A stretch of 55,211 nt of DNA from Deltaproteobacteria bacterium. GTDB lineage: Bacteria; Myxococcota_C; UBA6777. The DNA is taken from contig PCBK01000072.1 in NCBI GenBank assembly GCA_002731275.1, forward strand, positions 1 through 55,211, given 5' to 3'. Below the pieces are notes generated by a model. It saw only the letters and a program-made list of their open reading frames with translations. It did no database searches and had not been told where the DNA came from. This document shows positions 8,510 to 16,446 of the stretch, one piece after another. The position numbers and the translations under genes were made by a program. Numbering within the stretch: the first letter of the stretch is position 1; every line of letters starts with the position of its first letter.

Positions 8510-8538
8510 TTGACAGTCAGCTCGTCTCCCTATATATA
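8510..8538 (+). promoter_or_regulatory. Sigma-70-type promoter for the yfgM/bamB-like genes
   Basis: A consensus -35 TTGACA (8510-8515) and TATATA (8533-8538) are spaced by 17 bases, about 115 bases before the GTG start at 8653. This is the best housekeeping promoter match in the window. Confidence 0.7.
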
Positions 8539-8576
8539 GTGTTGTCTTGCGACAGCAAAAAGGACCATAAAGAGGC

Positions 8577-8602
8577 ACAAGTTTTGCCCTTTTTGCCGAA
8601 CG
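8577..8602 (+). promoter_or_regulatory. Possible second, sigma-28-like promoter
   Basis: ACAAGTTT (8577-8584) and GCCGAACG (8595-8602) resemble the FliA consensus TAAAGTTT-N11-GCCGATAA. The spacer is ten bases instead of eleven. It may be a second start for the envelope genes or chance. Confidence 0.25.
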
Positions 8603-8652
8603 TAACGTCGTCACATCAACCAAACTCTGGAAACACATAGAGGAGAAAGCTC

Positions 8653-9396
8653 GTGGTTAAGGTAGCCAAAAAGGCCAAGTCACGCGACAAACAACCCACA
8701 CAAAAAGACATCAAACAGCCGGATCAATTTGTTGAGACGAGCACCAAAGGTGCGGAGTGGCTCAATGAAAACCGCAACGCCGTCATCGTCGTATGTTTGA
8801 CAATCTTTGCTGTGGCATTGGGGATCTACACGTTCTTCTATTTTAATGATAGCTCCAAGCGTGAGGCCACGACCGCTCTCGGAGAGGCGTTGAAACTTTA
8901 CAACGCTGAGGTCACCGAGAAAAAACCGACAGATGATAGTCAAAAGACTTTCAAAACGTCCAAAGAAAAGTTCACCGCGTCCATCACAGCCTTCGAGAAG
9001 GTGATCAAAAAGTACGGAAAGACACGCGCGGCTTTGATCGCACACCTGTTTACAGGCAACAGCTACATGCAGCTTTCCAAGTGCGACAAAGCGATCCCCC
9101 ACTACAAAAAATTCAAGGCAGGTCTTTCCCCTGAGGATCCCATGTACTATCTTGGTGCCAATGGGCTCGCGTACTGTCTCGAATCCACGGGCAAAGCAAA
9201 AGAAGGTCTGAAGATCCTCGATAGTGTCCAAGAGAAAGGTCCTGCGTACACAAAGGCCTTCGCTCTGATGCGACTTGCTGAGTACTACCAACACAAAGGT
9301 AACAACAAGCAAGCACGCAAATACTACGAGAAACTCGCCAAAGACAAATCCAGCTTCCAAGCAGAAGCCAAAAAACGTCTCGCCGTCTTGCCCTGA
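8653..9396 (+). CDS. YfgM-like membrane-anchored TPR protein
   Basis: A 247-residue protein with a GTG start; AGGAG lies seven bases upstream. The basic N-terminal region of about 40 residues is followed by one membrane helix (AVIVVCLTIFAVALGIYTFFYF, about 43-64). A periplasmic TPR domain follows to the C-terminus (repeats around ALIAHLFTGNSYMQLSKCDKAIPHY and LGANGLAYCLESTGKAKEGL). This is the layout of YfgM, an inner-membrane protein that contacts SecYEG and periplasmic chaperones. In Escherichia coli yfgM also precedes bamB, as here, which supports the call. A general tetratricopeptide protein of the same topology is the alternative. Confidence 0.75.
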   Translation: MVKVAKKAKSRDKQPTQKDIKQPDQFVETSTKGAEWLNENRNAVIVVCLTIFAVALGIYTFFYFNDSSKREATTALGEALKLYNAEVTEKKPTDDSQKTFKTSKEKFTASITAFEKVIKKYGKTRAALIAHLFTGNSYMQLSKCDKAIPHYKKFKAGLSPEDPMYYLGANGLAYCLESTGKAKEGLKILDSVQEKGPAYTKAFALMRLAEYYQHKGNNKQARKYYEKLAKDKSSFQAEAKKRLAVLP

Positions 9397-9469
9397 TCAT
9401 CTTCCCCTCTCGCCTATCCATCCACATAGGACATTGGGGAACATCCCCCAACCTTTCCGGAGTACAATC

Positions 9470-10825
9470 GTGTACCAACGCCTCATATTGTTCCCCATCC
9501 TATTGGGTAGCCTGCTCGCTTTGGGCACAGGTTGTCCTTCCAAAGCGCGCGTCAAACAACGCCCCACATTTCGCTGTGATGCCCTCGGGATCGCACCCAA
9601 AAAGCGATTTCAGGTTGCCAACGGCGAATTTTTGGGAGGCTCTAGCACATCACTTCGTCGCCAACTGATCAAGCTCGCTTGGCGTCGCGCCATCGACCCA
9701 TCCTTTGGGGCACGGCAGTTGACATGGCGACTCAATCCCGAAGAGACCGCACGGCCCGTCCTTGATCCAGAAGAAGGACACCTGTTTGTCGGCAACGAAC
9801 AGCGCTTCTTCAGTAGCTTGTCTGCCAAAACAGGAAAGATCATTTGGTCCAAGCGCTTACAAGGACGTGTCGTCTCCGCCGCGACCTTCGACCAAGATCG
9901 CGTCTATGTCGGCACCACTAGCGGTCTGCTCTACGCGCTCTCGCGACAAACAGGTAAAGAGATCTGGAAGTACCAAGCCAAAGGCGAGATCCTCTCCTCC
10001 CCTGTCCTGATCCCCGAACGCGAAGACAAAGACAAAGAGATCCCCGCACAGCTCGCCTTCACAAGCAGCGACAACAAATTGCAAGTGCTCCAGGCAAAAG
10101 ATGGTAAGTGGCTCTGGCAGGTCAAACACGATCCACCAGAACAGCTCACGATCCGCGGCCAAGCGCCCCCAACCTTGCACAATGGCATCCTCTACACGGG
10201 CTTCTCAGATGGGACAGTGATCGCGCTCCGCGTCGAAGACACACAACAACTGTGGAAGGTCTCCTTACGTGACAACGATCGCTTCCCCGACGTCGACTCA
10301 CCGCTCACTTTCCACAAAGGCAAGGTGTTTGCAGCGTCTTACAACGGTGCGCTACACGCCATCGATGCCAAAACAGGCAAAAAGCTCTGGAAACACAAGC
10401 TCAAATTTGCCTCCAAGGTCGCGATCAAACACAACGAAGTCTTCGCAACCAACCCCGAAGGCGACATCGTCTCGCTCAACAAAGAGAGTGGAAAAGTCCG
10501 CTGGAAGAGCCACTTCAAACACGCAAAAAGCCTCGGCGCACCTGTCGTGTACAACAACAACCTCATCCTCGGCGATCGCAACGGGATGAAGATCCTGGAC
10601 ATCAAAAAACTCAACGCTCTGCGCACTTGCCTTCAGCAACACAAGAAGGTCTACAAATCCAGTGATCTTGAGCTTGAGAAGATCCAAAAACGCTACCAAA
10701 AATACACCACCGTACAAAAGATCCGCCTCGGACACGGTCTCGCCTCTCGGCCCATCGTCTCCTCGGGCATGATGTACGCCTTCACAAACGAAGGAAAACT
10801 CTACGCCTTTCGTCTCCAACGATAA
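9470..10825 (+). CDS. BamB-like PQQ-repeat beta-propeller lipoprotein
   Basis: A 451-residue protein. A GTG start at 9470 with GGAG upstream gives a lipoprotein signal ending in the lipobox LGTGC. Then come PQQ-like beta-propeller blades, visible as repeated AKTGKIIWSK, RQTGKEIWKYQ, AKDGKWLWQV, AKTGKKLWKHK and KESGKVRWKS. This fits BamB, the propeller lipoprotein of the BAM outer-membrane assembly machine, and the YfgM-like gene just upstream supports it. The final 90 residues (after RTCLQQHKK) contain an extra charged insertion before the last blade. Other PQQ-repeat lipoproteins share the fold, so BamB function is likely but not proven. Confidence 0.8.
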   Translation: MYQRLILFPILLGSLLALGTGCPSKARVKQRPTFRCDALGIAPKKRFQVANGEFLGGSSTSLRRQLIKLAWRRAIDPSFGARQLTWRLNPEETARPVLDPEEGHLFVGNEQRFFSSLSAKTGKIIWSKRLQGRVVSAATFDQDRVYVGTTSGLLYALSRQTGKEIWKYQAKGEILSSPVLIPEREDKDKEIPAQLAFTSSDNKLQVLQAKDGKWLWQVKHDPPEQLTIRGQAPPTLHNGILYTGFSDGTVIALRVEDTQQLWKVSLRDNDRFPDVDSPLTFHKGKVFAASYNGALHAIDAKTGKKLWKHKLKFASKVAIKHNEVFATNPEGDIVSLNKESGKVRWKSHFKHAKSLGAPVVYNNNLILGDRNGMKILDIKKLNALRTCLQQHKKVYKSSDLELEKIQKRYQKYTTVQKIRLGHGLASRPIVSSGMMYAFTNEGKLYAFRLQR

Positions 10826-10833
10826 AAAACCTC

Positions 10834-11295
10834 TTGTCCAACCTCCCCCAACTCCCAAACACATTGCTCCAAGACATCGCCCAACACGCCCACGATGATT
10901 ACCCCAATGAATGCTGTGGTGTCTGGCTTCAACACGCTGATGGTCGGTGGTCCAGTCGACGCTTACACAACATCGCGGCACAAAAACAGCGGGCGTTCAC
11001 GCTCGACCCTCTCGATATTCTCGACCTCCTGGAAGGTGAAGATCAGGGACGCTGGCGATGGCATGGAGTCTACCACTCTCACCCCGATCATCCCCCCTTC
11101 CTCTCGAACCAAGATCGGGCGCACTGGATCACAGCCCAGACCCCTTGGCTACCGGGGCGCCTTCAACTCATCGCAGGGGTCACAAATGGGCAATGTGACT
11201 TTGCCCTCTACATGTGGTCCGAAACGCAAAAGCAGTACGAATGTGTCCGCTTGATCAGGAACGTCATTTGCGATACATTGAGTACTGGAACCTAG
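10834..11295 (+). CDS. JAMM/MPN (JAB) metalloprotease
   Basis: A 153-residue stand-alone JAB domain. The zinc site is complete: Glu in PNECCGVW, then HSHP (GVYHSHPDHPPFLSNQD) with Ser and Asp in the usual spacing. Bacterial JAMM proteins remove ubiquitin-like proteins or process sulfur carriers such as ThiS, or CysO in cysteine synthesis. No ubiquitin-like or E1 gene is adjacent, so the substrate is unknown. The start appears to be a TTG at 10834, eight bases after the BamB-like stop. There is no strong ribosome site, so it is probably translated by coupling to bamB. Confidence 0.8.
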   Translation: MSNLPQLPNTLLQDIAQHAHDDYPNECCGVWLQHADGRWSSRRLHNIAAQKQRAFTLDPLDILDLLEGEDQGRWRWHGVYHSHPDHPPFLSNQDRAHWITAQTPWLPGRLQLIAGVTNGQCDFALYMWSETQKQYECVRLIRNVICDTLSTGT

Positions 11296-11364
11296 CGACA
11301 CAAAAGCAACGGTGAACAAATCATCTTCCCCTTCTGTTTTTGGTCCTTTTGCGAGACAAAGTGC

Positions 11365-13212
11365 ATGAAGCCCTCACATACTGAGACATCACAAGAGCAG
11401 GGTTTACGCCCTACAACACAAGAGGCGCGTATTCCGGCAAGCGCAGAAGAGAGTCAACTCAAACGAACTGAAGCTCAATTGCGCTCCGTCCTCGAGATCA
11501 GTCGAACCCTCGCATCCACACACGAGCCTGAACGCCTTTTGTCCCTTGTCATGGACAAAATTACAGAGCTTATGGACGCAGATCGTTCTACCCTCTTTTT
11601 GGTGGATCACGATCGTGGTGAGCTATGGTCCAAGATTATCCAGGGCGAAGAGTTGATCCAGCTCCGGCTTCCTCTTGGACAAGGCGTCGCAGGTTGGGTC
11701 GCAGAGACAGGCGAGACCGTCAATGTCTCCAACGCTTATGACGACGATCGCTTCCACTCCAACATCGATAAACAGACGGGCTATGTCACGACATCGATGT
11801 TGACGATGCCCCTTCAAAATCAACTCAACGAGATCATCGGCGTCATCCAGGTCCTCAATAAAAAAGGAGAGCAGGCCTTCTCCAAAGAGGATGAGCTGTT
11901 GCTCATGGCCATCTCCGCACAAGCCGCGATCTTTCTGGAGAACGCTCAGCTCTACCACACCATCCTTCAAAAAAACACAGAGCTCTTAAGGACTTCGATG
12001 CGATTACAGCAGCGCAGCAAAGAGCTCGACATCCTCTACGAGATCGAACAACAGGTCAGTGACGCCTTTCATCTCGATGAGATGTTGATCCGTACCCTCT
12101 CCAAAGCTGTCGATCTGCTCAATTGTGAAGCTGGCTCCATCGCCTTAATCGATGAGCAGGGAGATTCGCTGACCTTTCGCTCAGTCCTCGGACAAAAATC
12201 CAACGAAGTCAAAACCCTGAAGATCCCAAAAGGAGAAGGGTTTATCGGCTGGAGCGCCAAGCACGGAGAAGCCCTCCTGTCCAACAATCCGCTGCTCGAC
12301 AAGCGCTTTCGACATGATATCGCCGAAAAACTCGAATTTCCGTTGCGTTCTGTCCTATGTGTTCCGTTGATCTTCGACGACAAAAAGCACGGCGCGATCC
12401 AGCTGCTCAACAAAAAGCAAAAAAGTGGCTTTGCCGAAGACGATCTGAAGCTGCTTCGCTTGATCGGTTCACAGATCGGCCGGGCGATCAGCATCGGACG
12501 CCAGCGCGAAGAGCAAGTCAAACAAAACAGACTCGCGACGATCGGACAATTGCTCTCCGGCGTCCTACACGACCTGAAGACGCCAATGACCCTTATCTCC
12601 GGCTATGCGCAGATGCTGCAACATCCACAGAGCAAGGAGAACAGGGAGAAGCTCAGCCAATCGATCGAGACACAGATCGCACGTCTCAACCAGATGACAC
12701 GAGAGGTTTTAGCCTTTGCACGGGGAGAATCGACACTGCTTGTGCGCAAGATCCATTTGAACAAGTTCATCTCGGAGATCGAGCAAGATCTCTTGCAAGA
12801 GTTTGATGGGTATGCGATCGAACTAGTAGTCTCTTCGAATTACTATGGAGAGGCTTACTTTGACGAGATCAAGATCCAGCGTTTGATCTTCAACCTCGCG
12901 AGAAACGCGAGACAGGCGATGTCCAAAGGTGGTGAGTTTAAGCTGACCTTTGAGCGCGAAGAAGATCTCCTCCACATCAGCTGTACTGACACAGGAAAAG
13001 GCATCCCGCTTGCGCTACAGGATCAGGTCTTCAAGTCCTTTGTTACGGGGCGTCAGGGCGGTAGTGGTTTGGGTCTCGCGATCGTCAAGAAGATCGTCGA
13101 GCAACACAACGGTGAGATTCGATTTGAGTCCCAACCAGGTGTTGGGACGACATTTATGGTGACACTTCCAGATGCCCTTACGCCAGGAAAACAGCTCCCC
13201 TCAGCAGCCTGA
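11365..13212 (+). CDS. Double-GAF sensor histidine kinase
   Basis: A 615-residue cytoplasmic kinase without membrane segments. After a short disordered start come GAF 1 (about 45-190; STLFLVDHDRGELWS, GQGVAGWVAETGE, VIQVLNKK), a helix, and GAF 2 (about 225-375; GSIALIDEQGDSLTF, GEGFIGWSAKHGE, AIQLLNKK). Then come HisKA with phospho-acceptor His402 (GVLHDLKTPM) and a HATPase domain (N box LARNARQAM, G1 DTGKGIP, G2 GGSGLGLAIVKK). It signals in response to a small molecule or protein bound by the GAF domains. No response regulator is next to it. It ends five bases before the convergent poly-Arg lipoprotein gene and 840 bases before the T3SS locus. Confidence 0.9.
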   Translation: MKPSHTETSQEQGLRPTTQEARIPASAEESQLKRTEAQLRSVLEISRTLASTHEPERLLSLVMDKITELMDADRSTLFLVDHDRGELWSKIIQGEELIQLRLPLGQGVAGWVAETGETVNVSNAYDDDRFHSNIDKQTGYVTTSMLTMPLQNQLNEIIGVIQVLNKKGEQAFSKEDELLLMAISAQAAIFLENAQLYHTILQKNTELLRTSMRLQQRSKELDILYEIEQQVSDAFHLDEMLIRTLSKAVDLLNCEAGSIALIDEQGDSLTFRSVLGQKSNEVKTLKIPKGEGFIGWSAKHGEALLSNNPLLDKRFRHDIAEKLEFPLRSVLCVPLIFDDKKHGAIQLLNKKQKSGFAEDDLKLLRLIGSQIGRAISIGRQREEQVKQNRLATIGQLLSGVLHDLKTPMTLISGYAQMLQHPQSKENREKLSQSIETQIARLNQMTREVLAFARGESTLLVRKIHLNKFISEIEQDLLQEFDGYAIELVVSSNYYGEAYFDEIKIQRLIFNLARNARQAMSKGGEFKLTFEREEDLLHISCTDTGKGIPLALQDQVFKSFVTGRQGGSGLGLAIVKKIVEQHNGEIRFESQPGVGTTFMVTLPDALTPGKQLPSAA

Positions 13213-13217
13213 AACCC

Positions 13218-13847
13218 CTACTTTTTACGTGCTCGCCGTCTTCTACGCCTTCGTCTCCTGCGTCTTCGCCTCCGCCGTCTTCGATATCGCCTTCTCCGAC
13301 GTCTTCGATAACGTCGTCGTCTTCTGCGTATTTTGCGTTTGACGATCGTCTTTTGTTGGATGACGATCTTTTTGCGCGGTACAGGTTTGGGGACGTGCCC
13401 GACGGTCATAAACATGCGAGCGTACTTATCGAGCGGTTTGACCCCCTTTTTGGTCGTAAGCCAGCCCGCCTGGAGCGGACTTTTCCCGATCAAAAACCGA
13501 ACGTTGACCTGACAGTACTCACCTTCGCACTTTGCGCTCCAGCGTTTGAGACGGGCACGTGCTTTGAGCTTGTTTTTTGTAAGCGTTTTGTTCGTACGTA
13601 CGAGCCAACGCTTGATAAACGACACGACGTCCTCGCCGTATGTGTTCTTAGCCTTTTTGACGCGCGCGATAGCTTGGCGCTCTGCAGGGCTGAACTTGGG
13701 CGCCGAGACCGAGGGTTTGGTTTTTCGTGGTGGGGGCTTCTTCTTTCGCTTACAACCGACGGAAAGTAGGAGAAAACAGCCCAACAAAGAGATGAATATG
13801 GAGCGTTGTATGTGTGCCGATCCAAAGAACAAGATCTTGACCTCCAT
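13218..13847 (-). CDS. Lipoprotein with poly-arginine C-terminal tail
   Basis: A 209-residue protein. The signal peptide ends in a lipobox (LLLSVGC), followed by a basic linker (KRKKKPPPRK). A compact domain of about 120 residues has two Cys (CEGEYC) that could form a disulfide. The last 36 residues hold 31 arginines in runs of 6, 7 and 17 broken only by two Tyr and one Ala, before a KK end. All six arginine codons are mixed in the tail, so it is not a simple codon repeat. The ATG at 13847 fits the signal peptide; an upstream ATG at 13991 would bury it. The tail could bind lipopolysaccharide, peptidoglycan or nucleic acid. The folded domain is not recognised. Confidence 0.75.
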   Translation of the reverse strand: MEVKILFFGSAHIQRSIFISLLGCFLLLSVGCKRKKKPPPRKTKPSVSAPKFSPAERQAIARVKKAKNTYGEDVVSFIKRWLVRTNKTLTKNKLKARARLKRWSAKCEGEYCQVNVRFLIGKSPLQAGWLTTKKGVKPLDKYARMFMTVGHVPKPVPRKKIVIQQKTIVKRKIRRRRRRYRRRRRRRYRRRRRRRRRRRRRRRRRARKK

Positions 13848-14051
13848 CGTAAAAGAATCCGCGTTGACAGGAGTTTCAATTATCGCTACACTCCGAAACA
13901 GATCAAGTTGTGTGCTTGAAAAGTCACCTTTTCCAGTCGCTCCTAGCGATCCACAGCGGTAATGTTTGGAGGAGCGGACGAGACACAACAATCGCCGTGA
14001 TGAATCTCAAGTTGGTCCAGAGCAATTCTACGCGTGAAGCGGAGGAGATCC

Positions 14052-14444
14052 ATGTCTGATAAAAAAGAAGATTTTCAATCCTTTCAAATTGGGAACCTCA
14101 CCCCTCCTCGCCCAATGGGAGGTCCCCCGATCGCTTCGACTCCAGCCCCGGCCCCTAGTCAACCAGTGGCTTCAGCGACACCAGAGGCGATGGATATCGC
14201 GCCCGAAGATCGCGTGTTCCCCAACATCGAGATCTTGATCGAAACAGAAGCACTCGAAGAGATCGGGCAAAAGATGGGCGCAACTTGTGACCAGCTTGAC
14301 GAGATCGTCAACACACGCAGCGGACGTGCCAAGGTCGAAGCCCAAAAAGCACGACAAGCCTACGAAAGAACATTCGATCTGATCGATCATTTGATGCAAT
14401 TGAAGCAAACAATGCTCCACGCTCAAAACGAAAATAGCCAATAA
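14052..14444 (+). CDS. Small T3SS-locus protein, helical C-terminal half
   Basis: A 130-residue protein with an ATG at 14052 behind a strong GGAGGA site. Residues 1-60 are rich in Pro and Ala and probably disordered. Residues 60-130 form two charged helices (EALEEIGQKMGATCDQLDEIV, KVEAQKARQAYERTFDLIDHL). There is no signal peptide. It is the first gene of the run leading into the T3SS genes. A disordered front with a helical end fits a chaperone, regulator or export substrate, but no family is recognised. Confidence 0.6.
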   Translation: MSDKKEDFQSFQIGNLTPPRPMGGPPIASTPAPAPSQPVASATPEAMDIAPEDRVFPNIEILIETEALEEIGQKMGATCDQLDEIVNTRSGRAKVEAQKARQAYERTFDLIDHLMQLKQTMLHAQNENSQ

Positions 14445-14489
14445 GAACAAGCAAATAGATTTCAGACAAAAAAAGTCCCAAAAAAACAG

Positions 14490-14516
14490 GAAACCTTTTT
14501 GTGTGTTTGCCGAAAA
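14490..14516 (+). promoter_or_regulatory. Sigma-28 (FliA)-type promoter
   Basis: GAAACCTT (14490-14497), an 11-base spacer and GCCGAAAA (14509-14516) match the FliA consensus TAAAGTTT-N11-GCCGATAA at -AAA--TT and GCCGA-AA. It lies 84 bases before the gene at 14600. A FliA-type sigma factor is encoded 2 kb downstream. Confidence 0.6.
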
Positions 14517-14599
14517 CTGAATTGGGTTGGACGAGAACCCTTTGAATCAAAAAACAAACAAATGAGCAAACATCATTACACGCCCTATGGGAGGAAACG

Positions 14600-15142
14600 A
14601 TGAAAGTTAATAACACTACCCCCGGACTTCGCATGAACATGCAGTCCACCACAACTATCCGTCAAACCAAAAACACCAGCTTCGGTTCCAAATTGGCACA
14701 AGGCCTCCAAGCAACTGCAAACGTTGTTGGTGGAGCAGCTTCCATGGCGATCCCCAACCTTCCAGGCGGAAACGTCATCAGCGCAGCACTCTCTGGTGCA
14801 AAAGGAAGCATTGGTTCCAGCAGCTCCGCGTTGACAGCAGGAAACGCAAACGCAGCACCCGTTGGTGCAGCAGGTAGCGGCGCAGGTAGCCTGACAACAG
14901 GTGGTGTGGGTACAGCACAAGGCGCACTCCCCGGCGTCGGTGGCGCAAACACAGGCGGCAGCTCCGTCGATGGTGCATTCGCACAGAGCAAAAAAATGTT
15001 TGAAATGCAAGCTGGATTCAACCTCCAGTTCCTCGACTTGCAAACCAAAATGCAAAACGAGTCTCGTCAATTCCAAACAATGTCCAACGTGATCAAAAAC
15101 CGTTCGGATACTGCGAAAAACTCCATCCGTAACATCAACTAG
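14600..15142 (+). CDS. Candidate T3SS filament/needle-like or exported protein
   Basis: A 180-residue protein with GGAGG-type site upstream. Residues about 30-125 are very rich in Gly, Ala, Ser and Thr with few charges. The last 55 residues form an amphipathic helix (FNLQFLDLQTKMQNESRQF then TMSNVIKNRSDTAKNSIRNI). A helical C-terminus with aromatic, SN-V-I-K and D-x-A-x-x-x-I spacing recalls the C-terminal helices of SctF needle and SctI rod subunits, which are needed for packing in the filament. No Sec signal peptide is seen, in keeping with T3 export. It has its own FliA-type promoter. A needle subunit or a translocator is possible; neither is proven. Confidence 0.5.
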   Translation: MKVNNTTPGLRMNMQSTTTIRQTKNTSFGSKLAQGLQATANVVGGAASMAIPNLPGGNVISAALSGAKGSIGSSSSALTAGNANAAPVGAAGSGAGSLTTGGVGTAQGALPGVGGANTGGSSVDGAFAQSKKMFEMQAGFNLQFLDLQTKMQNESRQFQTMSNVIKNRSDTAKNSIRNIN

Positions 15143-15299
15143 TCCTTCCTAGTCGTTTTCCTCGCATGTATCTCCCCTTGCCTGACTCCCCATTCTTTGA
15201 TACAACTCTATTACACAATTGTCTGGATGGTGCCGATGTTTCATCGGTGTCCATTTATTTCCTTCCTATGGCCTCCAAGTAAAGCAAGAGTGGTGTAAG

Positions 15300-15716
15300 A
15301 TGAGCGCAGACGAAAGTTTGATTGGATTGGTAGAAGTCTCCAAACAAGAGGCTCAGATCCTTCTAGAAGCTGGTTACCTGTACATGGAGATGGGAGACTT
15401 TCAAGCGGCCCAAGAGATCTTCGAAGGTTGTGTATCGCTACTTCCACGTAGTGATGCTCCCTCTGTTGGATTGGGTAACTTGCTGGTCACACAAGGAAAA
15501 CACCAAGAAGCCATCAAGGCTTACCAAAACGCCGTCAAGATCAGCCCCGAGTCAGCAACAGCGCATGCCTTTTTGGGCGAAGTGCTGATGCTTCAAGGGC
15601 AAACACAGCAGGGACAACAATCCCTACAAAAAGCGATCGAGCTGTCTCCTGAAGGTGCTCCCCCAGCAGAGCTGGCACAGTCCCTCCTGAAGGCCGCACA
15701 AGAAGGCGTTTTTTGA
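15300..15716 (+). CDS. TPR protein, possible T3SS chaperone
   Basis: A 138-residue protein made of about three to four tetratricopeptide repeats (EAGYLYMEMGDFQAAQEIFEG, GNLLVTQGKHQEAIKAYQNAV, GEVLMLQGQTQQGQQSLQKAI). T3SS class II chaperones (SycD/LcrH) and needle chaperones (SctG) are small TPR proteins of this length, and the gene follows the candidate filament gene. The call is by position and fold. A hairpin CCGATG/CATCGG (15233-15247) lies about 50 bases upstream of the ATG and may act in the leader. Confidence 0.6.
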   Translation: MSADESLIGLVEVSKQEAQILLEAGYLYMEMGDFQAAQEIFEGCVSLLPRSDAPSVGLGNLLVTQGKHQEAIKAYQNAVKISPESATAHAFLGEVLMLQGQTQQGQQSLQKAIELSPEGAPPAELAQSLLKAAQEGVF

Positions 15717-15825
15717 GGCTTGATGACAACAGCCAGTCATTCCAACTCAACGTCCACACCATAATCCCAAATCAACAGCGCAAGGATGCCGGTTTTGTGG
15801 GCGTTTCAATGAATTGAGAAGAACG

Positions 15826-16281
15826 ATGAAGATACCCGGTGGAGGCTCACCATTTCACAACATCCGCCAACCCCAAAGCACGTCCAAAGCGAACAGCAGC
15901 AAGGGTGTGTCCAAGGGGAAAGGCAAAGGTAAAGCCGGCCAAGCAAGCCAAATCGCGGGCTCGTCTGCGACGAGTCTGCTCGATCAGGTCGAACAAGTCG
16001 ACTCTCCGATTTACGACGTGATGGCACAAGAGTCGCAACGTTTCGAAAACGGTGAGGCCGATCTCGAAGAAGCAACACGAGCTGTTGTCTCGGCGATGCT
16101 CAAGCAACATCTGGGCAAAACAAACCTCCCAGAAAAAGCACTTGATGAGATCGCAAACACCGTCTCTTCATCGATCACTGGTGACAAAACACTCAGCGAA
16201 CGACTAGAGCTTGCGCTCCGTCGCGTCGCGAAAAATGAAAAAAAGCGCACAGAGCAAAGTGACACGACATCAGCTCCATAA
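15826..16281 (+). CDS. Hypothetical protein of the T3SS locus
   Basis: A 151-residue protein. Residues 1-45 are rich in Gly, Ser and Lys and look disordered. Residues about 50-140 are helical and charged (LDQVEQVDSPIYDVMAQ, LEEATRAVVSAMLKQHL, SERLELALRRVAKNEKK). There is no signal peptide or membrane segment. The ATG at 15826 has GAGAAG close upstream. Position between the TPR gene and the sigma factor suggests a role in export or its control. No family is recognised. Confidence 0.55.
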   Translation: MKIPGGGSPFHNIRQPQSTSKANSSKGVSKGKGKGKAGQASQIAGSSATSLLDQVEQVDSPIYDVMAQESQRFENGEADLEEATRAVVSAMLKQHLGKTNLPEKALDEIANTVSSSITGDKTLSERLELALRRVAKNEKKRTEQSDTTSAP

Positions 16282-16446
16282 ACTCTCCCAATCGTCGCTT
16301 TTTACAAAAGAAACACAGCGCGTCATCCCTTTGCATTGTGCTTTATTTCGTGTTATTCATAGTAGAGCATACTTTTGAAATAAAAGGACGCCCACTTATC
16401 CAAAACAATGGAGTCGCCAACGTACTCCTCGTACTCATCGTGGTAA

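Larger units (their letters stand above)
8221..8652. other. Divergent intergenic region
   Basis: No credible gene. The region separates the REC-DUF4388 gene from the yfgM-bamB-like pair and holds the promoter signals listed separately. A plus-strand open frame here (8221-8640) has no protein-like composition and was discarded. Confidence 0.6.

Noticed and set aside
8221-8640. Plus-strand 139-codon open frame in the divergent gap
   Set aside because: It covers the promoter region of the YfgM-like gene, has a biased Ser/Lys/Cys composition and no ribosome site.
13240-13340. Simple-sequence DNA repeat as the source of the poly-Arg tail
   Set aside because: The tract uses all six arginine codons in irregular order, so it is not a codon-repeat expansion.
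15213-15240. Sigma-28-like box GCCGATGT before the TPR gene
   Set aside because: The -35 matches only three of eight bases and the -10 is half of a CCGATG/CATCGG hairpin.
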